NCBI GenBank assembly: GCA_905373275.1
Contig: CAJPSI010000049.1
Location: 1 to 5,174 of the forward strand
DNA: 5,174 nt
Direction: 5' to 3'
Source of the DNA: Candidatus Saccharibacteria bacterium UBA1103
GTDB taxonomy: Bacteria; Patescibacteriota; Saccharimonadia; Saccharimonadales; Saccharimonadaceae
Shown here one piece after another: positions 1-5,174 of this stretch (positions are counted from its first letter, which is position 1; the number at the start of each line of letters is the position of its first letter). The position numbers and the translations under genes were made by a program. The notes below the pieces were generated by a model, which worked only from the letters and a program-made list of their open reading frames with translations, was not told the DNA's origin and did no database searches.

Positions 1-1719
1 AACGGCTTTTACTATGACATGGACCTGGGCGAGACCCATCTGACCGATGACGACTTACCGAAGATTGAGGCGGAGATGCGCCGGATCATAGCAGAGAAGC
101 AGCCCTTCGAGCGCAGCACCAAGACTATTGCCGAGGCGGAGAAATGGGCGCAGGAGAACGACCAGCCCTACAAGCTGGAGCTAATTCAGGATTTCCGGCA
201 TCACGGCACTACCAAGGCAGGCGCCAAGGGCGAGGAACAACCGGCCAGCAGCGAGATGTCTTTCTACACTAATGGCGACTTCACCGACTTATGTATGGGC
301 GGACACGTGACAAATACGGGTGATATCCCGGCTGACGGCTTTCACCTGACTAAGATCGCCGGAGCATATTTCCGAGGTGATGAGACTAAGCCGATGATGC
401 AACGAGTTTACGGCGTCGCTTTTGCCACTAAGGCGGAGCTTGACGACTACCTGGCTCGTCAAGCCGAAGCGAAGTCCCGGGATCACCGCAAGCTGGGGCG
501 AGAGCTGGATCTCTACGTCACCAGCGACCTGGTCGGAGCGGGGTTGCCGATGTTTACTCCCAGAGGTACAGTGCTGAGAGATGAGATTGCCCGGCTATCG
601 ACCGAGATCAGAGCGGGTATCGGCTTTGAGAAGGTCTGGACTCCCCACATGACCAAGAAGGATCTCTACGTCAAGTCAGGTCACTGGGCGAAGTTCGGCG
701 GTGAGTTATTCCTGGTCAAGTCGCAAGAGACTAGCGACCAATTCGTCCTCAAACCGATGAACTGCCCTCATCACGGGCGAATCTATGCCTCTAGGGTGCG
801 GAGCTATCGGGACCTACCGCAGCGCTATATGGAGGTCACCACCGATTATCGAGATGAAAAATCAGGCGAGCTGGGCGGGCTGGCTCGGGTACGAGCTCTG
901 ACTCAGGATGACTCGCACGACTTTGTCCGCCCCGACCAGATAGAGAGCGAGATCGCCAATTTGTTATCAGCGGTCAAAGTGATCTACGAACTATTCGACA
1001 TGAAGCTCCGGGTACGTCTGAGCTATCGGGATGACTCAGATGCTTATCTGGGTGACCGGGCGCTGTGGGACTCGGCGCAAAAGCAGCTCAAGCAAGCTGT
1101 CTTGCGCCTGGGCGATGTCGAATATTACGAGCAAGATGGCGAGGCCGCCTTCTACGGTCCGAAGATTGATTTCATGGCGACCGATGCTTTGGGGCGGGAA
1201 CATCAGCTGGCGACTGCTCAGCTGGACTTCGTTCAGCCGGAGCGCTTTGAGCTGGAGTATATCGACCAAGTCGGTCAGCCTCAGCGACCGGTGATGATCC
1301 ACTGCGCCTTGCTCGGTTCGCTGGAGCGGTTTCTATCAGTCTACATCGAGCATACCGCCGGTAAGTTTCCCGTCTGGGTGGCGCCGGAGCAGCTGCGAAT
1401 TATCAAGGTCAAGGATGCACCGGCGGTGGACGATATGGTTGACCGATTGGCTAAGCAAGCTCAGCTTCATCGGATTCGCTATACGGTGGATGATAGCAAT
1501 GGCTCGATCGGCAAGAAGATCCGCTCGGCAGAGCTGTATAAGGTACCCTATACGGTGGTGATTGGCGACCGAGAGGCGGAGTCAGGGCGAATCGGTGTTC
1601 GTATCCGCAAGGATCTGGTCGGTGAGGCGACTGACGAGGCGAAGCAGTTCGCCCCCGATGAGCTGGCGGAAGCGATCGAACAAGAGCATGATCAGCGAGC
1701 CAAGCTGTCGACGTTATAG
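1..1719 (+). CDS. thrS: Threonyl-tRNA synthetase, 5'-truncated by window edge
   Basis: This cytoplasmic class II aminoacyl-tRNA synthetase charges tRNA-Thr with threonine using ATP. The frame is open from base 1 (NGFYYD), so 572 residues are visible and the true start, with any TGS domain and the HxxxH half of the editing site, lies upstream. Visible residues 1 to about 145 are the editing domain, with the DLCMGGH motif (Cys98, His102) matching the usual DLCRGPH. The catalytic core carries GLPMFTPRGT, KPMNCPHH (Cys255), the motif 2 region YRDE with SGELGGLARVRALTQDDSH (Arg284, His306), FYGPKIDF, and MIHCALLGSLERF (His434, Arg443). Cys255, His306 and His434 correspond to the zinc ligands of the Escherichia coli enzyme. 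From about residue 463 the anticodon-binding domain follows, with IGKKIRSAELYKVPY and VVIGDREAESG. One oddity is IHC where IHR is usual. The gene ends in TAG with no strong terminator, so its transcript may continue into the next gene. Confidence 0.98.
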   Translation, partial: NGFYYDMDLGETHLTDDDLPKIEAEMRRIIAEKQPFERSTKTIAEAEKWAQENDQPYKLELIQDFRHHGTTKAGAKGEEQPASSEMSFYTNGDFTDLCMGGHVTNTGDIPADGFHLTKIAGAYFRGDETKPMMQRVYGVAFATKAELDDYLARQAEAKSRDHRKLGRELDLYVTSDLVGAGLPMFTPRGTVLRDEIARLSTEIRAGIGFEKVWTPHMTKKDLYVKSGHWAKFGGELFLVKSQETSDQFVLKPMNCPHHGRIYASRVRSYRDLPQRYMEVTTDYRDEKSGELGGLARVRALTQDDSHDFVRPDQIESEIANLLSAVKVIYELFDMKLRVRLSYRDDSDAYLGDRALWDSAQKQLKQAVLRLGDVEYYEQDGEAAFYGPKIDFMATDALGREHQLATAQLDFVQPERFELEYIDQVGQPQRPVMIHCALLGSLERFLSVYIEHTAGKFPVWVAPEQLRIIKVKDAPAVDDMVDRLAKQAQLHRIRYTVDDSNGSIGKKIRSAELYKVPYTVVIGDREAESGRIGVRIRKDLVGEATDEAKQFAPDELAEAIEQEHDQRAKLSTL

Positions 1720-1755
1720 TCTCAGCCGCTAGCCGGCGTTAATGTGGGGTCTTGC

Positions 1756-1784
1756 TTGACGAATAGCCGGAAGCTTGTCATGAT
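1756..1784 (+). promoter_or_regulatory. Candidate sigma70-type promoter for the small gene
   Basis: A -35-like TTGACG at 1756-1761 is followed, after 17 bases, by CATGAT at 1779-1784 (four of six matches to TATAAT). A TG dinucleotide one base upstream of it (1776-1777) would make this an extended -10. The predicted transcript start is near 1791, just before the leader hairpin and about 59 bases before the ATG. The -10 is weak, so this is a visual prediction only. Without this promoter the small gene would be co-transcribed with thrS. Confidence 0.45.
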
Positions 1785-1792
1785 AGTGCGTA

Positions 1793-1827
1793 TAGGTTGT
1801 ACCGATGAATCGGTCATCGGTAACCTA
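1793..1827 (+). promoter_or_regulatory. 5'-leader hairpin upstream of the small gene
   Basis: TAGGTT (1793-1798) pairs with AACCTA (1822-1827), and ACCGATGA (1801-1808) pairs with TCATCGGT (1814-1821). Together they give 14 base pairs with a 2-base bulge (GT) and a 5-base loop (ATCGG). The 3' arm ends 8 bases before the Shine-Dalgarno. ATCGGT occurs twice (1809-1814 and 1816-1821), so the 5' arm has an alternative partner forming a shorter stem. If transcription starts near 1791, the hairpin would sit at the very 5' end of the RNA. It could stabilise the transcript, act as a translational switch, or act as a dyad operator in DNA; the sequence does not decide among these. Confidence 0.72.
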
Positions 1828-1835
1828 CGAGCCTG

Positions 1836-1841
1836 AGGAGG
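1836..1841 (+). promoter_or_regulatory. Shine-Dalgarno AGGAGG deciding the ATG at 1850
   Basis: A perfect AGGAGG lies 8 bases before the ATG at 1850. It makes 1850 the preferred start over the upstream in-frame ATG at 1805, which lies inside the leader hairpin and has no comparable ribosome binding site. Confidence 0.8.
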
Positions 1842-1849
1842 GCAGAGAG

Positions 1850-2035
1850 ATGAAGTTTTCGGAGCACGATAAGATGATTCTCTCCGGCAAGGTGGCTAAG
1901 CCCACCTTCCGGGGAAATATTACTCCCATGAGAGGGGGCAGTAGAAAGAGCCACCGCAAGAACATCAAGCCGGGCAAGCTTGATGTTCGGGAACAACTCC
2001 GGCGGGGGCTACTCGACGAGGTAGATGACGCTTAG
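1850..2035 (+). CDS. Small basic protein of unknown function (61 aa)
   Basis: I do not recognise this family. The 61-residue product has a strong Shine-Dalgarno at the right spacing, a TAG stop and an intrinsic terminator 35 bases later, so it looks like a self-contained monocistronic gene. It has no signal peptide, membrane segment or cysteine. A short mixed N-terminus (residues 1-16) leads into a Gly/Arg/Lys-rich centre (about 17-43, including RGGSRKSHRKNIKPGK). A helical-looking tail then ends in the acidic LLDEVDDA. Counting gives 15 Lys/Arg against 8 Asp/Glu, so the protein is clearly basic and could bind RNA, DNA or ribosomes; that is inference from composition only. An in-frame ATG at 1805 would add 15 residues but has no ribosome binding site. 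The reading frame is crossed by two long hairpins and a partial terminator copy, which leaves open that the RNA itself is functional, with or without the protein. Confidence 0.65.
   Translation: MKFSEHDKMILSGKVAKPTFRGNITPMRGGSRKSHRKNIKPGKLDVREQLRRGLLDEVDDA
1881..1915 (+). repeat. Inverted repeat / hairpin inside the small gene (first)
   Basis: TCTCCGG (1881-1887) pairs with CCGGGGA (1909-1915), including one G-U pair. AAGGTGG (1889-1895) pairs with CCACCTT (1902-1908). This gives 14 base pairs with a single bulged C at 1888 and a 6-base loop, CTAAGC. It covers codons 11-22 of the small gene. Confidence 0.75.
1960..1988 (+). repeat. Perfect 11-bp inverted repeat inside the small gene (second)
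   Basis: GAACATCAAGC (1960-1970) and GCTTGATGTTC (1978-1988) are exact reverse complements separated by the 7-base loop CGGGCAA. It covers codons 37-47 of the small gene. No T-run follows, so it is not a terminator. Confidence 0.8.
2005..2024 (+). repeat. Imperfect direct copy of the terminator's first 20 bases
   Basis: GGGGCTAC, three variable bases, then ACGAGGTAG occurs here and again at 2071-2090. The two copies match at 17 of 20 positions and differ only in the three middle bases (TCG here, CTT there). This copy lies in the last codons of the small gene and lacks the final CCCC that closes the terminator stem. Its GGGGCTAC could pair with GTAGCCCC at 2087-2094 in competition with the terminator's own 5' arm. 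Confidence 0.7.
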
Positions 2036-2070
2036 CCGTCGCCTCCGCCTCCAACCTAAACTTCATTTCA

Positions 2071-2104
2071 GGGGCTACCTTACGAGGTAGCCCCTTTTCT
2101 TTTT
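2071..2104 (+). terminator. Rho-independent terminator of the small gene
   Basis: GGGGCTACC (2071-2079) pairs perfectly with GGTAGCCCC (2086-2094). An additional T-A pair closes a TACG tetraloop (UNCG type), giving a 10-bp stem. TTTTCTTTTT (2095-2104) follows on the plus strand. On the minus strand the hairpin is followed by TGAAATGAAG, which is not T-rich. It is therefore a good terminator for the plus-strand gene and at best a weak one for the convergent gene ending at 2121. Confidence 0.93.
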
Positions 2105-2120
2105 CCTCCGCTTGATATTG

Positions 2121-5100
2121 TCAGCGCTGAGCGAAGATGGGTGCTTGATATCCGTCTGCGAAGAGTGGCTTGCTACCGGTATTGGGCGCGCCGGGTGCTT
2201 TGGATCGGTCAAAAGGCGCCTTGATACCGCTAGTCGGTTTCGTCGGCTTCGGATTCGGTGTTGGGCTGGGTTTAGGATCCGGCGTGAGTAAGGGCGGCAA
2301 CTTGACACAGGTTGGTGCGAAGACGTCGTTAACTAGCTTGGTAGTAGTGACGCTAACATTCATCGGATGACCATGACCATAGAGTGATTGAGCTTGACTG
2401 GCGTTGGCGCTAGCTACACCGCTGATAACAGTGCAGACAGTATCTAACTTCGACTCCGGGACGTAAGAGTAGTCGTATAGTCCGGGCGCCTCATTATCTA
2501 CCGGCTTAGTGTCTCCTGTGCTGTGGATCTTGCCGTCAAAGAGTTTGATCTTATCGTGACCGAGTAATTTGGTCACATCGGTTAGGGCGAAGCGTCGCTC
2601 GGGGTAGCCACCGTCTTCGGTGGAAAACTTGGTTTGAACCGGTGATACATCGTAGATATGTCCGTCGATGCTGCGGACTAGTACACTAGATGACCAGGGT
2701 CTTTGCCAGCCATCTTTAAGCATGTGTAAATCCTCAATTAGATCGATACCGACGATATCTCTTAGTCGAGGTAGAGGTGTGATGCCACCCAGCGTCTTGA
2801 GCGACATATCGTAAATTTGGTCTTTACTCATGCCGACGCCGTAGTACCACAGTCCACCTTGGTTGTCGATTGCATACTGGTTAGCGATCTGCCTGATGCC
2901 ACCTCGACTCTTAATCTTGTCGTTGGTTACTTCGGTGGTAGTACCATCATTTTTAACTCGGAGCAATTTATTGGTCGAGGTGAGGATATAGACTCCCGTC
3001 TTAAAGGACTGGTCGATACCTAGTTGAGGGTTCTGTGCTATCCTGCCGTTGAAATCAACGTAGTCGACTGACCTAATGGTGGCGCCATTAAGCGATAGCT
3101 TTAGCTTGTCTCCAAAGTCCTTCAGCTGGCTAGTGCTAGTCTTAGTGAAGATGGTGTCGTCGCCATGAGCCAGCCAACCTCCACCGGAATAAGTATCACC
3201 ATAACTACCGCCTATACCAGTGACCTTATTGAGGAATGGGGTGGGGTCGGGAGTGGGCTCCGTCCAAGTTATATTTTTGAGTCGGTCGTACCAATCCCAG
3301 GGCGGGTTGTAGCTCCAGCCCCACTGATAGAGTTTACCCGACTGGGTAACGGCGATGCTAGTATGACCGTAGCGTCCGATCCTGACCACTTTATCGTTAC
3401 CAAAGTATTTAGTGATCTCCTGAGGTGTATCGTAATATTCGGGATGACCCTCTCGCCGGCTCTTAACGGATTCGGGGTAGGGAACTTTAAACCCGGCAGT
3501 ACCAACGCCGACACTGCCGGCGTAGTTATTGCCCCAAGCAAATACTCTGCCGCTTTGAGTTAGCGCCATGACCGTGCCGGCGTAGTCGGTATCCTTAGCT
3601 GTGAGATTCTCGGCCATTCCGTTGATTGCCCCATTAATAACAGCCGGAATGTGGACTAACTGAACGATCGGGTCGGGCTCGCTACCGGTATTAGGCATGC
3701 CGGGTAGCTTGGATGTACCAGGTGCACCGGGTACACCGGGTACGGGCGACGGTTTTGGCTTGCCGTCGTCCCACGGCGGCAGCTTGACGCAAGTAGATGG
3801 TATAGTGCCATCAACCGGCTGAATAGTCTCAAATTTAGGACTCCTATTTTCGCCAATGATTCGATTATAAGCAGCGCCACTCAGTCCGACACAGACAGTA
3901 TCAGGCTGACTCTGTGGTACAAAGGCAAAGTCGTAGAAGGGAAGATCCTTGGGGTAGTCAGTGTAGCCTGTGTCTCCTCTATACCTTGTCTCTACCTCAC
4001 CGCTGAGGAGCTTGATTTTCTGCTTACCGCCGAGCAGGGTTCCGACGTTTATCGGGTCAACGCTCCTACCCACGAAGTACTGATTGGGGCTATTGATGTG
4101 CGTGTCGGTTATGGTGTAGATCGCTCCATCGGCACCACGGGCGACGGGTCCGAGAACATTAGGGAAGCTGTCCAGGCGAGGCAATTTACCGCTAGTTGAT
4201 ATCTTTGCCATATCGTGGATAGAGTCATTGCCTTCTCGGTAGCCGTAGTACCATAGACCACCCTGTCTATCGATGGCGTAATGACCGGCATAAGATAATT
4301 GTTTGAACCCGCCTCGCTTTTTAATCTCCGAGTTGGTGATCTCGCTGGTGGTACCGTCTTCCAGTACCCTCAGCAGCTTGTGATCGGAGGTCAGGGTGTA
4401 GTAGCCTCCCTTATCCGGCTCGGGTTCTCCTGCTGTGGGTGTGCGATGCTTGATGTGATCGACGTCAAGGATGGTGACGCCACTGCTGAGCCGTGGCTTG
4501 ATCCGGTTCTTTGCCTCGTCGTGGTACTGGAGCTGGCTTGTGCCCCCGTAATAATCTAGAGCAAAGATGGTATCTTTACTAAAGGCAAGATAATCACTCA
4601 TGTTGTCCGGATGACTAGCTACATAGGAAGAGGAGCCGTTATAGTTGCCGGGATCTACGTCTCTACCGAAGCCAATGATGTGATAGGGCGACAGCTCACT
4701 CAGTGTGACCGGATGTATGATGGGTTTCTTGTCTTTATCAGACAGTCCGTACCCCCAGTAGTATACTTTGCCGGAGCTGGTGATGGCTGCAAACGTATGG
4801 TAGTGATTTACCAGCTTGACGATCTTGTCGCCGTTAAAGAATCTGGTGATATCCTGGGGGTCACTGTAGTAGACGGGCGGCTTCTTGTTAGACGTCGCAC
4901 CGTAGCCGGTGTCGTTACCGACTCCGCCCGCAATGTTATTACCCCAGGCATACAGCTTGCCGCTTTCGGTCAGCACGACGGTCGTGCCGGCGTAGTCTTG
5001 GTCTCGCCAGGTGTCCATGTAGCCACTCTTCTGCTCGCCATAGTAGTCAAATGTGGCGGGTGAGTGAACTAGCTGGATGACTTTGTCATCTCTAAGACCG

Positions 5101-5174
5101 GTATTGGGTACGCCGGGTAGCTTGGGTGTGCCGGGTACGCCGGGCGTAGGTGTCGGGTTAGTGGGGGTGGGCGG
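2121..5174 (-). CDS. Tandem RCC1-like beta-propeller protein, N-terminus outside window
   Basis: The frame is open from the right edge to a TGA at 2121-2123 and gives 1017 residues. The Met at 5018 lies inside a conserved block, so the real start and any signal peptide are beyond the edge. The order is: Pro-rich linker (1-22) ending in PNTG (23-26), propeller block A (about 27-467), linker (468-493) with PNTG (494-497), block B (about 498-961), linker (962-996) with PNTG (997-1000), and a short polar tail. Typical RCC1 signatures are DYAGTTVVLTESGKLYAWGN and HTSIAVTQSGKLYQWG. RCC1-type repeats form seven-bladed propellers, usually used for protein binding. The only four Cys (428, 462, 914, 956) form one pair per block, suggesting disulfides outside the cytoplasm. 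No catalytic motif or membrane helix is seen. An adhesin or surface-layer role is inference. The gene converges on the small gene, with 85 bases between their stops. Confidence 0.92.
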   Translation of the reverse strand, partial: PPTPTNPTPTPGVPGTPKLPGVPNTGLRDDKVIQLVHSPATFDYYGEQKSGYMDTWRDQDYAGTTVVLTESGKLYAWGNNIAGGVGNDTGYGATSNKKPPVYYSDPQDITRFFNGDKIVKLVNHYHTFAAITSSGKVYYWGYGLSDKDKKPIIHPVTLSELSPYHIIGFGRDVDPGNYNGSSSYVASHPDNMSDYLAFSKDTIFALDYYGGTSQLQYHDEAKNRIKPRLSSGVTILDVDHIKHRTPTAGEPEPDKGGYYTLTSDHKLLRVLEDGTTSEITNSEIKKRGGFKQLSYAGHYAIDRQGGLWYYGYREGNDSIHDMAKISTSGKLPRLDSFPNVLGPVARGADGAIYTITDTHINSPNQYFVGRSVDPINVGTLLGGKQKIKLLSGEVETRYRGDTGYTDYPKDLPFYDFAFVPQSQPDTVCVGLSGAAYNRIIGENRSPKFETIQPVDGTIPSTCVKLPPWDDGKPKPSPVPGVPGAPGTSKLPGMPNTGSEPDPIVQLVHIPAVINGAINGMAENLTAKDTDYAGTVMALTQSGRVFAWGNNYAGSVGVGTAGFKVPYPESVKSRREGHPEYYDTPQEITKYFGNDKVVRIGRYGHTSIAVTQSGKLYQWGWSYNPPWDWYDRLKNITWTEPTPDPTPFLNKVTGIGGSYGDTYSGGGWLAHGDDTIFTKTSTSQLKDFGDKLKLSLNGATIRSVDYVDFNGRIAQNPQLGIDQSFKTGVYILTSTNKLLRVKNDGTTTEVTNDKIKSRGGIRQIANQYAIDNQGGLWYYGVGMSKDQIYDMSLKTLGGITPLPRLRDIVGIDLIEDLHMLKDGWQRPWSSSVLVRSIDGHIYDVSPVQTKFSTEDGGYPERRFALTDVTKLLGHDKIKLFDGKIHSTGDTKPVDNEAPGLYDYSYVPESKLDTVCTVISGVASANASQAQSLYGHGHPMNVSVTTTKLVNDVFAPTCVKLPPLLTPDPKPSPTPNPKPTKPTSGIKAPFDRSKAPGAPNTGSKPLFADGYQAPIFAQR
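2175..2291 (-). repeat. Pro-rich linker 3 with terminal PNTG
   Basis: The linker has a Pro-Lys-rich stretch (TPDPKPSPTPNPKPTKP), then SKAPGAPNTG. Only 17 residues remain after the PNTG (SKPLFADGYQAPIFAQR). These are polar and mixed, with no hydrophobic helix, so the protein lacks the usual tail of a sortase substrate. Confidence 0.82.
2292..3683 (-). repeat. Propeller block B (about 464 aa), paralogous to block A
   Basis: It runs from PIVQLVH to TCVKLPP and matches block A unit by unit: AGTVMALTQSGRVFAWGNN, HTSIAVTQSGKLYQWG, GGWLAHGDDTIFTKT, GVYILTSTNKLLRVKNDG, NQYAIDNQGGLWYYG, SSVLVRSIDGHIYDVS, and YDYSYVPESKLDTVC. The fourth and fifth units are the most alike between blocks (KLLRV..DGTT.E.TN, then the KRGG or SRGG turn, then QGGLWYYG). 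The intervening loops differ in sequence and length, so the duplication is not recent. Its two cysteines are at codons 2433-2435 and 2307-2309. Confidence 0.8.
3684..3779 (-). repeat. Pro/Gly-rich linker 2 with PNTG
   Basis: After CVKLPP the sequence is Lys/Pro-rich and then PGVPGAPGTSKLPGMPNTG, joining block A to block B. The PGx-PGx run is collagen-like over three triplets only. The last eleven residues match linker 1 closely (KLPGxPNTG). Confidence 0.82.
3774..5096 (-). repeat. Propeller block A (about 441 aa)
   Basis: The block begins after the first PNTG with KVIQLVH and ends with TCVKLPP. Seven strand-turn-strand units can be read: AGTTVVLTESGKLYAWG, HTFAAITSSGKVYYWG, DYLAFSKDTIFALD, GGYYTLTSDHKLLRVLEDG, GHYAIDRQGGLWYYG, GPVARGADGAIYTIT, and FYDFAFVPQSQPDTVC. 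The first two fit RCC1 best and the later ones are degenerate. The count of seven is a visual reading. DTVC and TCVKLPP carry the block's only two cysteines (codons at 3891-3893 and 3789-3791). Confidence 0.8.
5097..5174 (-). repeat. Pro/Gly-rich linker 1 with PNTG
   Basis: Alternating Pro-Thr residues lead into GVPGTPKLPGVPNTG, directly before block A. Because the other linkers follow a propeller block, this one implies another block or an N-terminal module upstream of the window. The DNA repeats the short unit CCGGGTACGCCGGG-like, typical of such linkers. Confidence 0.8.

Noticed and set aside
1725..1737. GCCG-CTAGC-CGGC hairpin as thrS terminator
   Set aside because: Only four base pairs and no following T-run.
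1805..1849. Upstream ATG at 1805 as start of the small gene
   Set aside because: It lies inside the leader hairpin and lacks a ribosome site, while AGGAGG is perfectly placed for the ATG at 1850.
1720..1849. tRNA or other standard RNA gene in the spacer
   Set aside because: No T-loop GGTTCGA-type sequence, no cloverleaf, and no recognisable signature of tmRNA, RNase P RNA or SRP RNA here or across 1790-2104.
2061..2120. Terminator acting equally on both convergent genes
   Set aside because: In the minus direction the hairpin is preceded by an A-rich run and followed by TGAAATGAAG, with no U-tract, so a canonical bidirectional terminator is not supported.
2121..2123. TGA read as glycine (alternative code) with the protein continuing
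   Set aside because: The frame stays open for a while beyond TGA, but it would run antisense into the small gene and across its terminator, gaining no recognisable domain. A standard stop is simpler.
2075..2220. Frameshifted membrane anchor after the last PNTG
   Set aside because: I read the alternative frames. One stops at once, and the other gives a polar, basic tail (KRRKKKRG) with no hydrophobic helix.
3165..3563. Plus-strand open frames opposite the propeller gene (also 4611-5063)
   Set aside because: No ribosome site or recognisable domain. They mirror the well-supported minus-strand coding frame.
2121..5018. ATG at 5018 as the true start of the propeller gene
   Set aside because: The same frame stays open upstream to the window edge through a proline-rich linker, PNTG and the conserved VIQLVH block start, which match the second block. 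The Met is internal.

Overview
The window most likely comes from a bacterium of the candidate phyla radiation (Patescibacteria, possibly Saccharibacteria). This placement is an inference. It rests on the wording of the threonyl-tRNA synthetase (GLPMFTPRGT in the class II entry, KPMNCPHH in place of the usual MNCPGH) and on a large RCC1-type repeat protein with a proline-rich, PNTG-containing linker. Two genes end in TAG and one in TGA. A normal TGA stop argues against the lineages that read TGA as glycine.

Layout. Positions 1-1719 (+) hold the 3' nine tenths or so of thrS, with its N-terminus cut off by the window edge. Positions 1720-1849 are a spacer with a plausible promoter (1756-1784), a strong 5'-leader hairpin (1793-1827) and a near-consensus Shine-Dalgarno (1836-1841). 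Positions 1850-2035 (+) encode an unrecognised 61-residue basic protein. Its reading frame contains two further long hairpins (1881-1915 and 1960-1988) and a 20-bp imperfect copy of the first part of the terminator that follows (2005-2024 against 2071-2090). An intrinsic terminator sits at 2071-2104. Positions 2121-5174 (-) are one long open frame that converges on the small gene and runs off the right edge, so its start is not visible.

The minus-strand protein (1017 residues seen) consists of two homologous blocks of about 440-465 residues. Each looks like a seven-unit RCC1-like beta-propeller, and the blocks are separated and flanked by Pro/Gly-rich linkers that each end in PNTG. The only four cysteines in the visible protein form one equivalent pair per block, which suggests an exported, disulfide-bonded surface protein.

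The three genes do not form an obvious pathway: thrS is housekeeping, the small gene appears to have its own promoter and terminator, and the propeller gene is an independent convergent unit. The two places most worth a second look are the unusually structured 1790-2104 transcript and the repeated PNTG-linker/propeller architecture with no visible C-terminal anchor.
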